From Clytia hemisphaerica (lineage: Eukaryota; Cnidaria; Hydrozoa; Leptothecata; Clytiidae): DNA of 64,000 nucleotides. Below, piece after piece: positions 43,660 to 53,852 of this stretch. The notes under the pieces were generated by a model that did not search any database, was not told where the DNA came from, and saw only the letters and a program-made list of their open reading frames with translations. The stretch spans positions 97,911 through 161,910 of the forward strand of contig CACVBU010000951.1 of the NCBI GenBank assembly GCA_902728285.1, written 5' to 3'. The first letter of the stretch is position 1, and each line of letters opens with the position of its first letter. Made by a program: the position numbers and the translations under genes.

Positions 43660-46600
43660 ATGGGCAAACCATCAGTTTCTATTTGGTAAGGTCATTATCT
43701 TTATTTTATTAGCAATTTGTGTTTGTTATTTTTCTATATCAATATTCTATATTTGTTTCTTTGTTTGCATATCCCAGGCTGCTTTGCTGCAGTAAGGGCT
43801 AAAAAATTCGACTTTTTAGATTTCTTCTTGATTCAAAGAAAGTATATCTCCAAATCCAGGGCAATACCCTGGGTTACAAAATAAAGTCTACACTAATGTA
43901 GAGTGCCTGTCATGTGGTATTATCATTAATCTTTGCAATTGAGCCTCCCCTAATCAGAAGAAAAAGTTACAAATTACAGCTTACAATAATACACCTATCG
44001 ACCCTGTTGTGGTCAGCATGAGGAGACTGGTAAATGAAGCTGAATTTGACCCTTATCTGTTTCCAGATGGTGTCAATCGAACGAATTGAACACCAAATCA
44101 ATTGAACACAATCGAATGCATTTGAATGTTACCCAGAATTTGCTGTTTGATTGCTTCAATTATTTTCGATTATGTTTGATTAATTCAATTGTATTGTACT
44201 TGTGCACTCACTCTTAGCTAATTTTCTTATGGTGTGGGCCAATATGATTACAATAAAACTTAACTTCAAACATTATATCATAATCAAACATAATATTAGC
44301 TCAATCTAACATAATCAAATATTACCTAGGAATTGGCCTTTCAATTGTGTTCAACAATCGAATTGCAATGATTTGATATTATTCGATTGCGTTCAATTAC
44401 ATACGATTGGTTCAATTGGGATTTTAATTCGAACGTCTGTTCAATTAAACTGTCTGGCTGTTTTAGTACATTAAATATTTATAATAGATGTCAATGATAA
44501 TAAACCTTCAGTTTCTTGTATTTATCCATTTTTTTTTACTTTATTCCAGGGAGGATATACATCTAAGTGATGCAACAACAATATTATCATTTGAAACTCC
44601 TCAAGAAATAAAAAAGTTAGTTCCTAAAATAAATACTTATGAATATTGAAATGGAGTGTTAATTATTCTTTTTCTTTGGGTCATTTTAAGCATTTAATTG
44701 GTTCGATGGTTGATGTTGTATATTGTGTTGTTTTCTATTGTAGTGCAAATTTTAAAAGTAAAAGAAATTCTTTAAAATATTTCATTTGACTATGATTATT
44801 TGATTATTTCTTTGTTACTTTAGTTTCATTGTGAAGAAATTTAACATTGACTTAATAAAGGATGGTTTACGTGGAAAGATAATCTTGGACCTCTATTATT
44901 ACACTTTGGTGTATCCTTTTCAATGTCACTGCTATCATTAATAATTGAATAAAAAAATAAACTTTGTCAGGGTACTTGCTTTGCAAGATAAGGTAGATTA
45001 GACATGTCTAAGCCAAAGTTCAAAAAAGAATTTTATAAATTCTATACAATTTTTGAAGCTTTTATGCCCCTATGTAAGACTTTTTTTTCAAAAATTACAA
45101 AATTAAATCGAAATTTCAAGAACATATGATGTTTCAAGGAGTTAATTTTTGAGTATTTGCAATTTTGGAACCCAGCTTATTTATGGTTTTTGTACCCATT
45201 TCAAGAACTTTTGCCATAATTAATCCATTTTTTTCTAAATATTAAAAAGTTGTTTATCACTGGGCTATCCTTGTAAAAATCCTGTATTAGTGAATTATAA
45301 GGTTTTTTCAAGTAAAATTACTTAGGCTCTTCTTTAACATTGCTTTCATCATATCAGTTTTGCAAAAGAGAATGGTTTCAATGAAGAGCAAACATCTGCC
45401 TTCTTTTCGATTGTGAAAAGAACTCATGGCAAAACTATTGGTAATGAATTTTTGGCTAGCTTTGATGGCCATTCTATTTAGAGCTTAAAGCTCAAAAAGT
45501 TAAAAACTTCTGAAGGCTTCAAAATTTTTGGATGCTCTTGTGTATATAGGTATATAAGGGGAATGCATTTGAATAATATTCAATTTGCTGCAATGACTTC
45601 ATGAAATTATGTAACTTTCCTGTTTTTTTACCAAATGCCCAAAATACTGAATCAGCTATCCCTCCTGTAAAAGTGACATAAGGTTGCATATCCTTAAGAT
45701 TGTGATGTTTTTCAAATCTTTTAATATCTTTTTCATTAGAGACTCCGTATGGTAACACGGAAGAAGCATTCCGTTTTTTCCAAAATATGCTAACATGTCA
45801 TTCTGTAAAGGTATCATGAATTATAATTTATTGCTAACTGTTTTTGTTTTTTTACGGGGTATGTCACAAGTTTTTACGCAATGCAATTGTTCTTTTCACA
45901 TGACAACGGGCTTACATAGCAAGGAGTTGCCCGTCATTAAGAAAATTCATTGTGACGTCAATTATTTTCAAAGAAAATGGACACTACATTGAAATCATTT
46001 GTCTTCATTTATCATGTCTGACATCAGAAATTCACACAATAATTCACTTTATCTTTTTTAGTCGTCTATCCCAGTCCTTTAGGCTATAAAGTGTTGAAAA
46101 TTGGCCAAAAGTTATTCTCAAAGGAAACAGTTTTACAAACACAATAATGACCGATTAGTGAGGGTTGTACTGAAGATATTGCCCTCGGTTTGTAACTTGA
46201 CCTCAGGCAATATTTTCTCGGTACAGAAGCTCTCACTAACCGATAGTCATTGTTTTATTACTGGAATTCTGAAATAAAATAAAATATACTGGTTCCACTT
46301 TACTGGGTAGGAAATTTGAAGGTTCCAGGAGGGGGGGGGCAATAAGCAGTTACTGTCCTCGATTAATTATGACTTTTTGGTGTGTTTACTGACTGAAGAT
46401 CTGATATCTTTGAAATGGATTTTCTTTTGTATTTTTCAGCGTCCACCTTTCTATGTTGATCTGTTTAACATCCAGCAAACAAAGATAATTACTGACTATG
46501 TTCTAAACACGTAAGCATTGTATTTGGGAATTAAATCAGTTCCTTAAAAACGTGGATTGAATTAAAACATAGATTACTGATTTTGATATCCAGCTATGTT

Positions 46601-49600
46601 TAGAAATTTCAGTTATGCTTACATTGAACAAACCAATTTGATTTACCTTTAGATATTTCAAACATTTCAAACTGTACAAGTATGCATTCACACCAAAGGT
46701 AGGTCTCAAAATATTACATAAAGTAGTCCAGGGAAATTTGACATGAGATAACTCAGTAGCACTTCACTCTCATCATCTTCTTTTCAGGTTACGATGAATG
46801 TCTCGATTACATACCAAGGCTTGAAACCTGAACCTGAACCTATACGTAAGAAGAATCTCAAATTCTCCTCCTCCTTGATCTCATCTAGAGAGCAGACAAT
46901 ATCACTCTTCCTCCCCTCCCCTCTCTCAAAGTTTCTCAAATGTGTAATACTGCAGGTTGTCTTGGAACGGTGGTCAAAGAAGGTTTGAGGGAGAGCAATT
47001 ACTCCCATTAAAAAAGTGACATCAAAAGGAAAACTCTCCGCCATTGATTTAGTTTCGCCCACTTTGTAACAGCCGTTGTGTCAACAGAAACAGGTTTTCT
47101 TCTCCTTAATTTATATAACTGGGTACAAGGGGGTAACATAATTGCTCGTTGATATACAAATTATTGTAATAGTATTTTGATTCTTCTCTTTTCAGCGGAA
47201 ATCACTGCAGAAGATTGTGACGAAAATCGCGATGAAATACCTTATGATGAGTCTTCAATAAATGTAAGAATATTTTTTGTAGATTACGATGCCCGCTGGG
47301 ATGGCCATTTTTTTGGTCGGCCCTCTTGCTTACTTTTTATCAATGTTTAGTAAGCGAGATATAACATATCACTTATAAAGGCCGGTCTCCACTTTCGCGC
47401 GAAATGGGCGACAGTTTTTTCTTAACCTTTTTTGCCTGAAGAAAAGATTACGTCATAAAAAAGTTTTGCGCAAACAAAAAAAAAAGTTGAAGAGAGTTCT
47501 ACTTTTTTCATCCGTTGCGTCAATTTCGACCAATCGAATTGCTTCATTTTTCAACCAACCAATGACTTTCCAAAAACATCAAAAAAATTTTCGCTCATTT
47601 CGTGCGAAAGTGGAGACCAGCATTAAAGGATTGATTTCCACAAAGTATTGAAACTTAAAATATTGTTTGTGAGTTTATTGTGAATGAACCATACTAGACC
47701 AGTGACCGAGGTTGTGAATTGTGTCACTTCGTAGGGCACCCCCTAGATCAGGGCGAATTTTTGATATTATGCTGCTAATAAGATGTAGAATTGACAAAAA
47801 AAATTTGCGCTTCAAATCTCCTGCAGTTTTCGAGTGAATCGATTTTTAGTTAATCAAGGGTCTCCCCTTTACTAACGTTTTTTCCGAAGTTTGAAAATCA
47901 TGTATTTGATGCTATAATCAGATTCAGTGCTAGAAGTAGGTAAAGAAAATGGCGATATTTGTTATGTTTTAACAATCTGGTGCCGAGAAATGGCATTTTT
48001 AAGGCGAAAAATCAACGTTTTGGGCGTTTTCCGATGACGTCAGCATTTTGATAAGAGCATTTCAAAAGAAAATCATTCTCACCGTTGGATAGCCTTGAAT
48101 TAGTACTATCCAAAAATGGTATGGTTTGTTAAGTTTTGGTGTCTAGCTCTCGTGATATAGATATGCTGAAAAACTGCTGACTCAGCAAAAAATATCGATA
48201 ATTTTTGATATCTAAACCAAAATATCTCGAGATCTAGACATCAAATGAAAACTGCAGGAGATTCGAAGGGCAAATTTTTTTGTCAGTTCTACACCCTATT
48301 AGGAGCGTAATATCAAAAATTTGGGGTGCCCTACAAAAACCTGTTTTAAGGCTTTTTCTGAATCTCGGACACAGGTCTATACAAAAAACATTGTATCTAA
48401 ATAAAAAACCTTGGATCTTAAGACCAAGCAAAGACAATTCTTTGTTGAGTGCTCCTTTTAAACGTTATTTTATTGTAAAGTGAATTTTAACATTTACTCT
48501 TAGGTTCCAAATAAACAGGGGGGTTCGAATAAACGGGGGGGGGGGTTGGAAAATTTTCAAAATTCAAATAAACGGGGGGCCTAAATTGCCGGGGGGGGGT
48601 TGCAAATTGTACTTTGGAAAACCCAAAAATAAGGTAAATATAGGCTAAAATCGGGCTATTTAGAGCAGAATAAGGGACTTTTCTTTGAAAGCTGATAAAA
48701 TTCTTAAGAATTAATAAACGGGGGGAGGGTCCTAATAAGGTCCGGGGGGTTGGAAAATTTTCGAAAAATTAACAAGCGGGGGGGGGGGGCGTTTATTTGG
48801 AACCTAAGAGTAAATAGTAATACCTTGAAATTTAAGTAAGACTATCCTCTTTCTAACTTTTAAGCTCAACCAGTAACCAAGACTCTTTTTGCCTCTTGAC
48901 CCAGCTGACGATGTTTCAACCATTATCTTTAATGTTTACAACGTCTAAATAGCGTTAGATGAACGTTGAAAGAACGTTGTGTGCCAGCTGGGGAGGTCAT
49001 CAAACGTACAAATTTTATTTTTGAGTCCTTTCTGTAGTTTTCTTTCCTTATCAAAATATTTTTAATTTTTAGGAAGGGAGTGAAATATCAGTGGAACCTA
49101 AAGAATCTGAAGATGGTGCTTTGTTTGTTTTATTTCATTTGATGTTTTTATATCCCATCAAGGAAAATTCTTCTGCCGACGACCCATTTTTCGCCCTGCC
49201 TATTCTAATTGTGAATTAAAGTGGGCAGATAGTTGGCTGTCTAAAGTCAATGCATTGCCCTCTTTTGACGTCAATGCCATGTCTTCTTTCAATCTTTTCT
49301 AAGCAAAGATTTCAACTGTCAACTTTGCGCCCCCTTTTTGCCTACTCAAACAATTAGAATAGGTAGGGCAGAAAGTTGACCGTCTAAACTAGAGGTAAAC
49401 AATTAAAATGGAAAATTTAAATTGAAGGTTTATTTCCTATGAAACCAATCATATGGAAATAACTTTGCTAATAAGATTACATTTTTATAAATAAATTGCA
49501 TACATAAGTGTTGATTTTAAATCATGTTTGAAGAGAAGCACTTACTTCATAAGTTCTTTATTTACATGGGGTCGAATTTCAAAACACGTGAATTTTGTTG

Positions 49601-50294
49601 AAAGTCACACCACTTGTTTTCTATAACGCGTGACTTGGTCCGATCATGTTGTCATAGATATTCATTGCTTGTATTACGAGTTCTCCCTTAATTGGTGTTC
49701 CCAACTCTAAAATTGTTTTTTATACCTTTCAGAAAATCCTGCTATGCGAGAGTTGAAGAGGATTATACGAACCACACTGGACGAACAGATCAATAAAGTA
49801 TATTTTGTACTATTACAAAAAAACTTTCAGTTTCACTCCCTTCGATCTACCAGACTTTTTGCCGTTCAAAAGTTTCAAAGAAAAGCTCTCAATCAGGGTC
49901 TCAATCTCAATCTTGCTGAAGCTGCACTAAGAATTGTATCATAGGTTTCTCAATTAAAGAACAACATTTACCAATTCTATCAGTAGCAGTAATAATCTTA
50001 GTTCCAAAAAAGGTCTATCGACCCCTTGAACACATTTCTGCACGAGTTCTAAAAGGTTCAACAAAACGATTTGATCTCTCCTTTTTTTTAAATCTGTGTT
50101 GATTCTTTTAATTGAAAATCCATGTATTCAGCAAACCAATAACCGTATATTCATCAAAATTATTTTAGTTAAAACTAAACATGGACCAGAAGTTGAAGTC
50201 GAATGAAGATACAGTGATGTCAAAGATGACGGGCGTGTCTGGGCGTGATCAGCCATCTGCAAAGGGAGGGAGAAAAGGAGGAAAGAAGAAATAA
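43660..50294 (+). CDS. CFAP119: Cilia- and flagella-associated protein CFAP119 (CCDC189), complete
   Basis: CFAP119 is an axonemal protein of motile cilia and sperm tails. Twelve exons join in phase to 810 bases (269 aa): 43660-43685, 44550-44615, 44824-44910, 45358-45440, 45740-45810, 46440-46510, 46653-46698, 46788-46845, 47196-47263, 49073-49115, 49733-49797, 50169-50294. All introns are GT-AG. The diagnostic core is ETPYGNTEEAFRFFQNMLTC, HSVKRPPFYVDLFN and TYFKHFKLYKYAFTPK, which closely parallels remembered human CFAP119. A lysine-rich tail (GGRKGGKKK) also matches in style. The start MGKPSVSIWEDIH is the first in-frame ATG after a possible 5' UTR acceptor at 43649, so the start is likely but not certain. 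Introns hold several MITEs but the coding frame is intact. Confidence 0.92.
44063..44457. mobile_element. TIR element C, element A family, 6-bp target duplication
   Basis: Ends CCAGATGGTGTCAATCGAAC and, on the opposite strand, CCAGACAGTTTAATTGAAC. CTGTTT flanks both sides (44057-44062 and 44458-44463). It lies in the first CFAP119 intron. The interior has the same AATCGAA-type words as element A. Confidence 0.85.
46137..46257. repeat. Fold-back MITE-like palindrome in a CFAP119 intron
   Basis: CAATAATGACCGATTAGTGAG is mirrored near 46254 as CTCACTAACCGATAGTCATTG, and the arms also share GCAATAT/ATATTGC. Arms are about 48 bp with a spacer of about 20 bp. Confidence 0.75.
47382..47621. mobile_element. 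240-bp TIR MITE in a CFAP119 intron
   Basis: GGTCTCCACTTTCGCGCGAA near the left end and its counterpart GGTCTCCACTTTCGCACGAA on the opposite strand near the right end form inverted repeats of about 35 bp. The flanks ATAAAGG and ATTAAAGG resemble each other but are not identical. Confidence 0.75.
47731..48334. mobile_element. 604-bp fold-back/TIR element in a CFAP119 intron
   Basis: GTAGGGCACCCC at 47731 is mirrored at 48334. The arms match over about 120 bp, sharing TTTTTGATATTA, GTAGAA-TGACAAAAAAA and ATCTCCTGCAGTTTTC. The TAGGG-type end is hAT-like, but flanking duplications were not seen. Confidence 0.7.
48497..48810. mobile_element. 314-bp TA-flanked MITE with long G runs on the plus strand
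   Basis: The ends are CTCTTAGGTTCCAAATAAAC and, on the opposite strand, CTCTTAGGTTCCAAATAAAC, a perfect 20-bp match. TA flanks both sides (48495-48496 and 48811-48812). At least five runs of 6-12 G occur on one strand, each following or preceding AATAAAC-type words. No protein is encoded. Confidence 0.82.
48901..48991. repeat. Short palindromic MITE-like repeat, copy 2
   Basis: CCAGCTGACGATGTTTCAAC at 48901 pairs imperfectly with GAACGTTGTGTGCCAGCTGG ending at 48991. It shares GTTAGATGAACGTTG-type words with the element at 22585-22680. Confidence 0.6.
49173..49393. mobile_element. TIR MITE, family copy 2 (relative of 20453-20677)
   Basis: Reading the opposite strand from 49393 gives CTCTAGTTTAGACGGTCAAC followed by CTATTCTAATTG, as in copy 1. 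The far end (near 49173) is worn. Internal words such as TTGACGTCAATGC are also shared. It lies in a CFAP119 intron. Confidence 0.75.
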
Positions 50295-50599
50295 CCTGCC
50301 TCTAAATTTTTCTCATGCTCAAATTATGATGAAGAGAATCTCAACTTCTGGATTCTCACATAATAGAACAGTAGAAATGTTCAAAAGTTGAAAACACTGT
50401 CATGACAGGCTCTATTATACTATTAGAATCGAAAGATTGTTCATCCAGAGTTGGATCAGCTAATTGTAACATTCTTATATCTCGGGCTTTTGTATATATT
50501 TTGTAAATAGAATGAAGTATAATATTTTGAATATGAAAGGTTAATATAATAATATGTGAAAAATAGCCAAAATGTTTAAGCTAACCTGATAGTTTATTA

Positions 50600-51690
50600 T
50601 TATAGGAGTATATTTCGCAGGTCTATTGACCTCTATGAAACAATCTAATTCAAATTTACAGTTCATCAATAACGGTCTTTTTACATATTTTCTTAAAGTA
50701 GAGCTAAGCCCGAGGGCTACCTCTCACTTTCCATACACAGCATTCATCCTTCTCATTCTTCGTTTTCTCTTTAGCTTTTTCATGCCATTCTTTAATGGTT
50801 TCACGTTCTTTCTTGGAGAAGTCATCTGTTACACTGAAATTATCTTCGTTTAGTTTATGGACTGAGGCCATAATTCTTTTCTTGTCTTCTTCATTGGCCA
50901 ACGTTACTTTCAATGGCCGCCATCTTTTCGTCTTGAACATATCATCCTTTCGAGCACCGATTCGTTCTGCAGTGACAACATTTATCTTTAATCCCATACG
51001 ATTTCCTACAACTTCCTCCACGTAATATTTATCACCGGCCCGCTGTTCCTCTTTGTTCTCATCTTTATTTTCACCTAAATGATGGACAATGATGTTACAT
51101 CTAGTTAAGTTCTTCCAGCGATCTTCTTCTCTTTCTTCTTTTTCATTTTTGATAAATTTCTTGATGATAACCTCCTGTTTCTTCACCTCTTCCTTTGTGA
51201 TATCTGCATATGTTGCCCGTTTTGGTTCTTTAGCGACGTCTTGTTTGTTCATAGCTATAAGTTCCTCCATTTTCTTCTCTAGATTATGCAATCTAGTGTT
51301 GAAAACAGATATTTGCTGACCTCCATCTTGACATTCTGCTTCCGTTATTGTTTGCGTTATTTGGTTACTTCTGACTCTTTGCTTACTTGTTTTGATTTTT
51401 TCCAAAAGTATTGTGTGTAGCGTGATTGTAACACATTTTTACATTCGAAGTTTTTTGTATTGCAGACAAATCTGAATTTGGTATGCGGGAGGCTCCGAAC
51501 AAGCATAATGAACGAATCTCTAGCATTTCCTACATTGTAACATGTCATTATCCTTTATTATTTCATTCGTGAAGCATTTATTGGCGGTACAGGATCCATA
51601 TTTTTCAGCATTTTCAGTGGATTTTTCATCGATTGTTGCCATTCTTTTTCATTCATTCGCAAGAGCGTGGCCGTGGCCGTACATATTGTA
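50600..51690 (-). mobile_element. ORF1-only LINE-like element (decayed), minus strand
   Basis: Minus-strand order: an ATG at 51642, a PHD-type zinc finger, a coiled-coil/RRM-like ORF1 ending at 50704, then within about 100 bp a terminal segment (GTTTCATAGAGGTC) and an ATAATAATAA tail near 50605. The terminal segment resembles the 3' end at 41400-41476. No ORF2 lies between ORF1 and the tail. Flanking duplications were not identified, so the 5' limit is approximate. Confidence 0.65.
50704..51642 (-). pseudogene. LINE ORF1 protein: PHD-like finger, coiled coil and RRM-like domain (decayed)
   Basis: ORF1 proteins of CR1/L2-like LINEs coat the element RNA. The upstream part (51642 to about 51420) reads Cys-x4-Cys, then CRKC and FVHYACSEPP, a Cys/His spacing like a PHD finger, but has in-frame stop codons. 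The downstream frame (51405-50704, 233 codons) starts after a frameshift. It has a heptad-like stretch (NTRLHNLEKKMEELIAMNKQ), a basic/acidic linker, and an RRM-like core (TRCNIIVHHLGENKDENKEE through VTAERIGARKDDMF). It ends SKKERETIKEWHEKAKEK and VRGSPRA. The broken upstream frame shows it is dead. Assignment to a LINE ORF1 is confident; the clade is less so. Confidence 0.8.
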
Positions 51691-51699
51691 TTTTTTTTA

Positions 51700-53852
51700 G
51701 TTGATCACCTTTTCTATGAACTAATTTAAGAGTCTCAAATTATGTTCTGGAAATATTCCTTGGGTTATTTTTTGAGAACAGTTTTCGATTCGAAAATGGT
51801 TTGAAAATTGTTAGTTTAACAAAAACTTAATTCTCGTGGCAAGAATAGTGATATGAGTTATTGTATAAGTTTTCTCATTCGATCTGTCTTAGGCAAGTAT
51901 AAACATAACATTTCAACACGAGAACACGTTAACACAGAGAAACCAATGGAAAACGAAAGTAAAACATCATTGAGTGACATATTGAGGTTAAAAGAATGCT
52001 AGATGTTGTAATATGACTCTCAAACAACATTAACATATGATCGCATATTTGATAACAACTTCACATTGATCATCTGCAAGGTAAGCATGTCTAGAAATTC
52101 AATTTGTATTTTACCTCTTTTTTGAAAGAAAGAACTTTTGGTGTTTTTTTTTCTGGTTGTGCTTATCAACTATGTTGTTTTTTTGTGATTATTGTATTAA
52201 CTAAGAGTGAATGCCCGCTAATGACATGGTTGTGAGTTCGATTAACGCTGGATCCTTTAGAACGGTTCTGGTGGTTGGAAAGAAGACAACACCAGAGCGA
52301 CTGTATTCACTTCATTATAATTTTCGTTTCATACGATCAACATGCTCGCAAAGTTGTCATTTATCACCTTTCATTAGCTTGTCTGCGTCTAAGGTAGGGC
52401 AAGGTACACCGAAATAAAAATCCAAAACAAAAATTTTGGCTTAAAGGGGGGAGGGTACTTAGGCAAAATGGGTGCTGTGCATGTGCGAGCCATAAGAAGC
52501 ACTTTTTCATACGAAAATCAAAAATCGAATCACTCAAAGGATCAGAAATTCTTGAAATTTGGACTAAGCGTTAAAACATGGACAAAATTTTGGAAATCCA
52601 GTCCCTCTAAGAGTCGATTTTCAAACTTTGGCTCGGAAATACTCGTCATCTTGCAAACCTGGTACTCCCCCCAGCTGGATTTTGGCCCCTTGCCTTTTCA
52701 TATAAGAACCACATGACAGATTTTGCTTCCATTGCTTTTATCTCTATGTAAATTTGAAAGACATAGCTAAAAGTTCCCGTTTGAAAATACACCTTATTAA
52801 CCTTCCTTGTCTATGAACAGGGAAATTTAATTCGTCTATGACTCAACAATATGACATGTAAAAGAACGTTGCGTAAGAATAATGCCTTGTTTCGGTTTTC
52901 AACTGACACTCTTTTTTATTTCAAAGGCAAGTGTATGTATGCCAAACACTGAGCTTCGAATTAATGGATGAAAATATGTCGTATAGTGCTTACGATTTTG
53001 GTGTATTTAACAAGCATTTTATTTTCATTGTATTTCACATAAAAGTTGTTAACGATTATTCAAATGGAAATGGATGGACAGTCATCTTTTTCATCTTTGT
53101 CATTTTTTTATTTCACATACAAGGTAAATCCCGTAACATTAATCGTATTATCATATAACGCCTTTACTACTGTATTACACGCATTATAAACGACTTCAGT
53201 CTAATATTTTTGCCCTAAAAGAGTGATGTTGTTTCAAAATGGTGCTCAGTTTTTTTGTTAGACACAAAATCTTACGCATTTTTTGAACAGTGCACATGAT
53301 TCCATATTTCGGTCCATCGAAGCCAGATTTGCCCTTAAAAATTCCAAAGATCAACCAAGTAATTTGGTGTTTGCAAAGAACACTTAACTTATATTGATAT
53401 TTTCTTTCGGAGATTTCAATTAGCATTATAGTATTTTTATTAAAGTCCTGGGTACCAGAAAGTTGATTAAATTGAGCATAATCCATTCGTCTGAATTTAA
53501 TTCAAAGGTTACATGTAGAAAATAAATAAATTAGCTAAGCAGACCAGGATATTACCATCCAATCGATGCACGCATCTAACCTAAAGGATGACAACCTGTT
53601 TCAGTTAAAATTTGCTCTAATAAGTGACTTTATTTCATAAAGAAAAGTCCTTAAACCTTTTTATCTAAACGGAGCTTACAATAATTGAAATAAGATTAAA
53701 ATTCTTAGTCAAATCTAGAGATATTCAATTCCCATGATGATTGAATAGATCTTACTTTATATAAAAATTTGTCGGCTTTTTTTTTTGGAACACTGTATTG
53801 TCATTCCATTGTCATTTCCTTGTTTTAGAGAATTGCACTTAAAAAATCGAAA
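51700..53852. other. Intergenic DNA, possible SINE fragment near 52225-52420
   Basis: GTGAGTTCGATTAACGC near 52240 resembles a tRNA-type B box, so a worn tRNA-derived SINE is possible; no A box or duplication was seen. An upstream exon of the next gene could also hide here, since that gene's start is uncertain. Nothing else was recognised. Confidence 0.3.

Noticed and set aside
43449-43667. 72-codon minus-strand frame upstream of CFAP119
   Set aside because: It spans the end of a TIR element and the CFAP119 5' region on the antisense strand; no domain.
50795-51319. Two plus-strand frames rich in Ser and Phe
   Set aside because: Antisense shadows of the minus-strand LINE ORF1.
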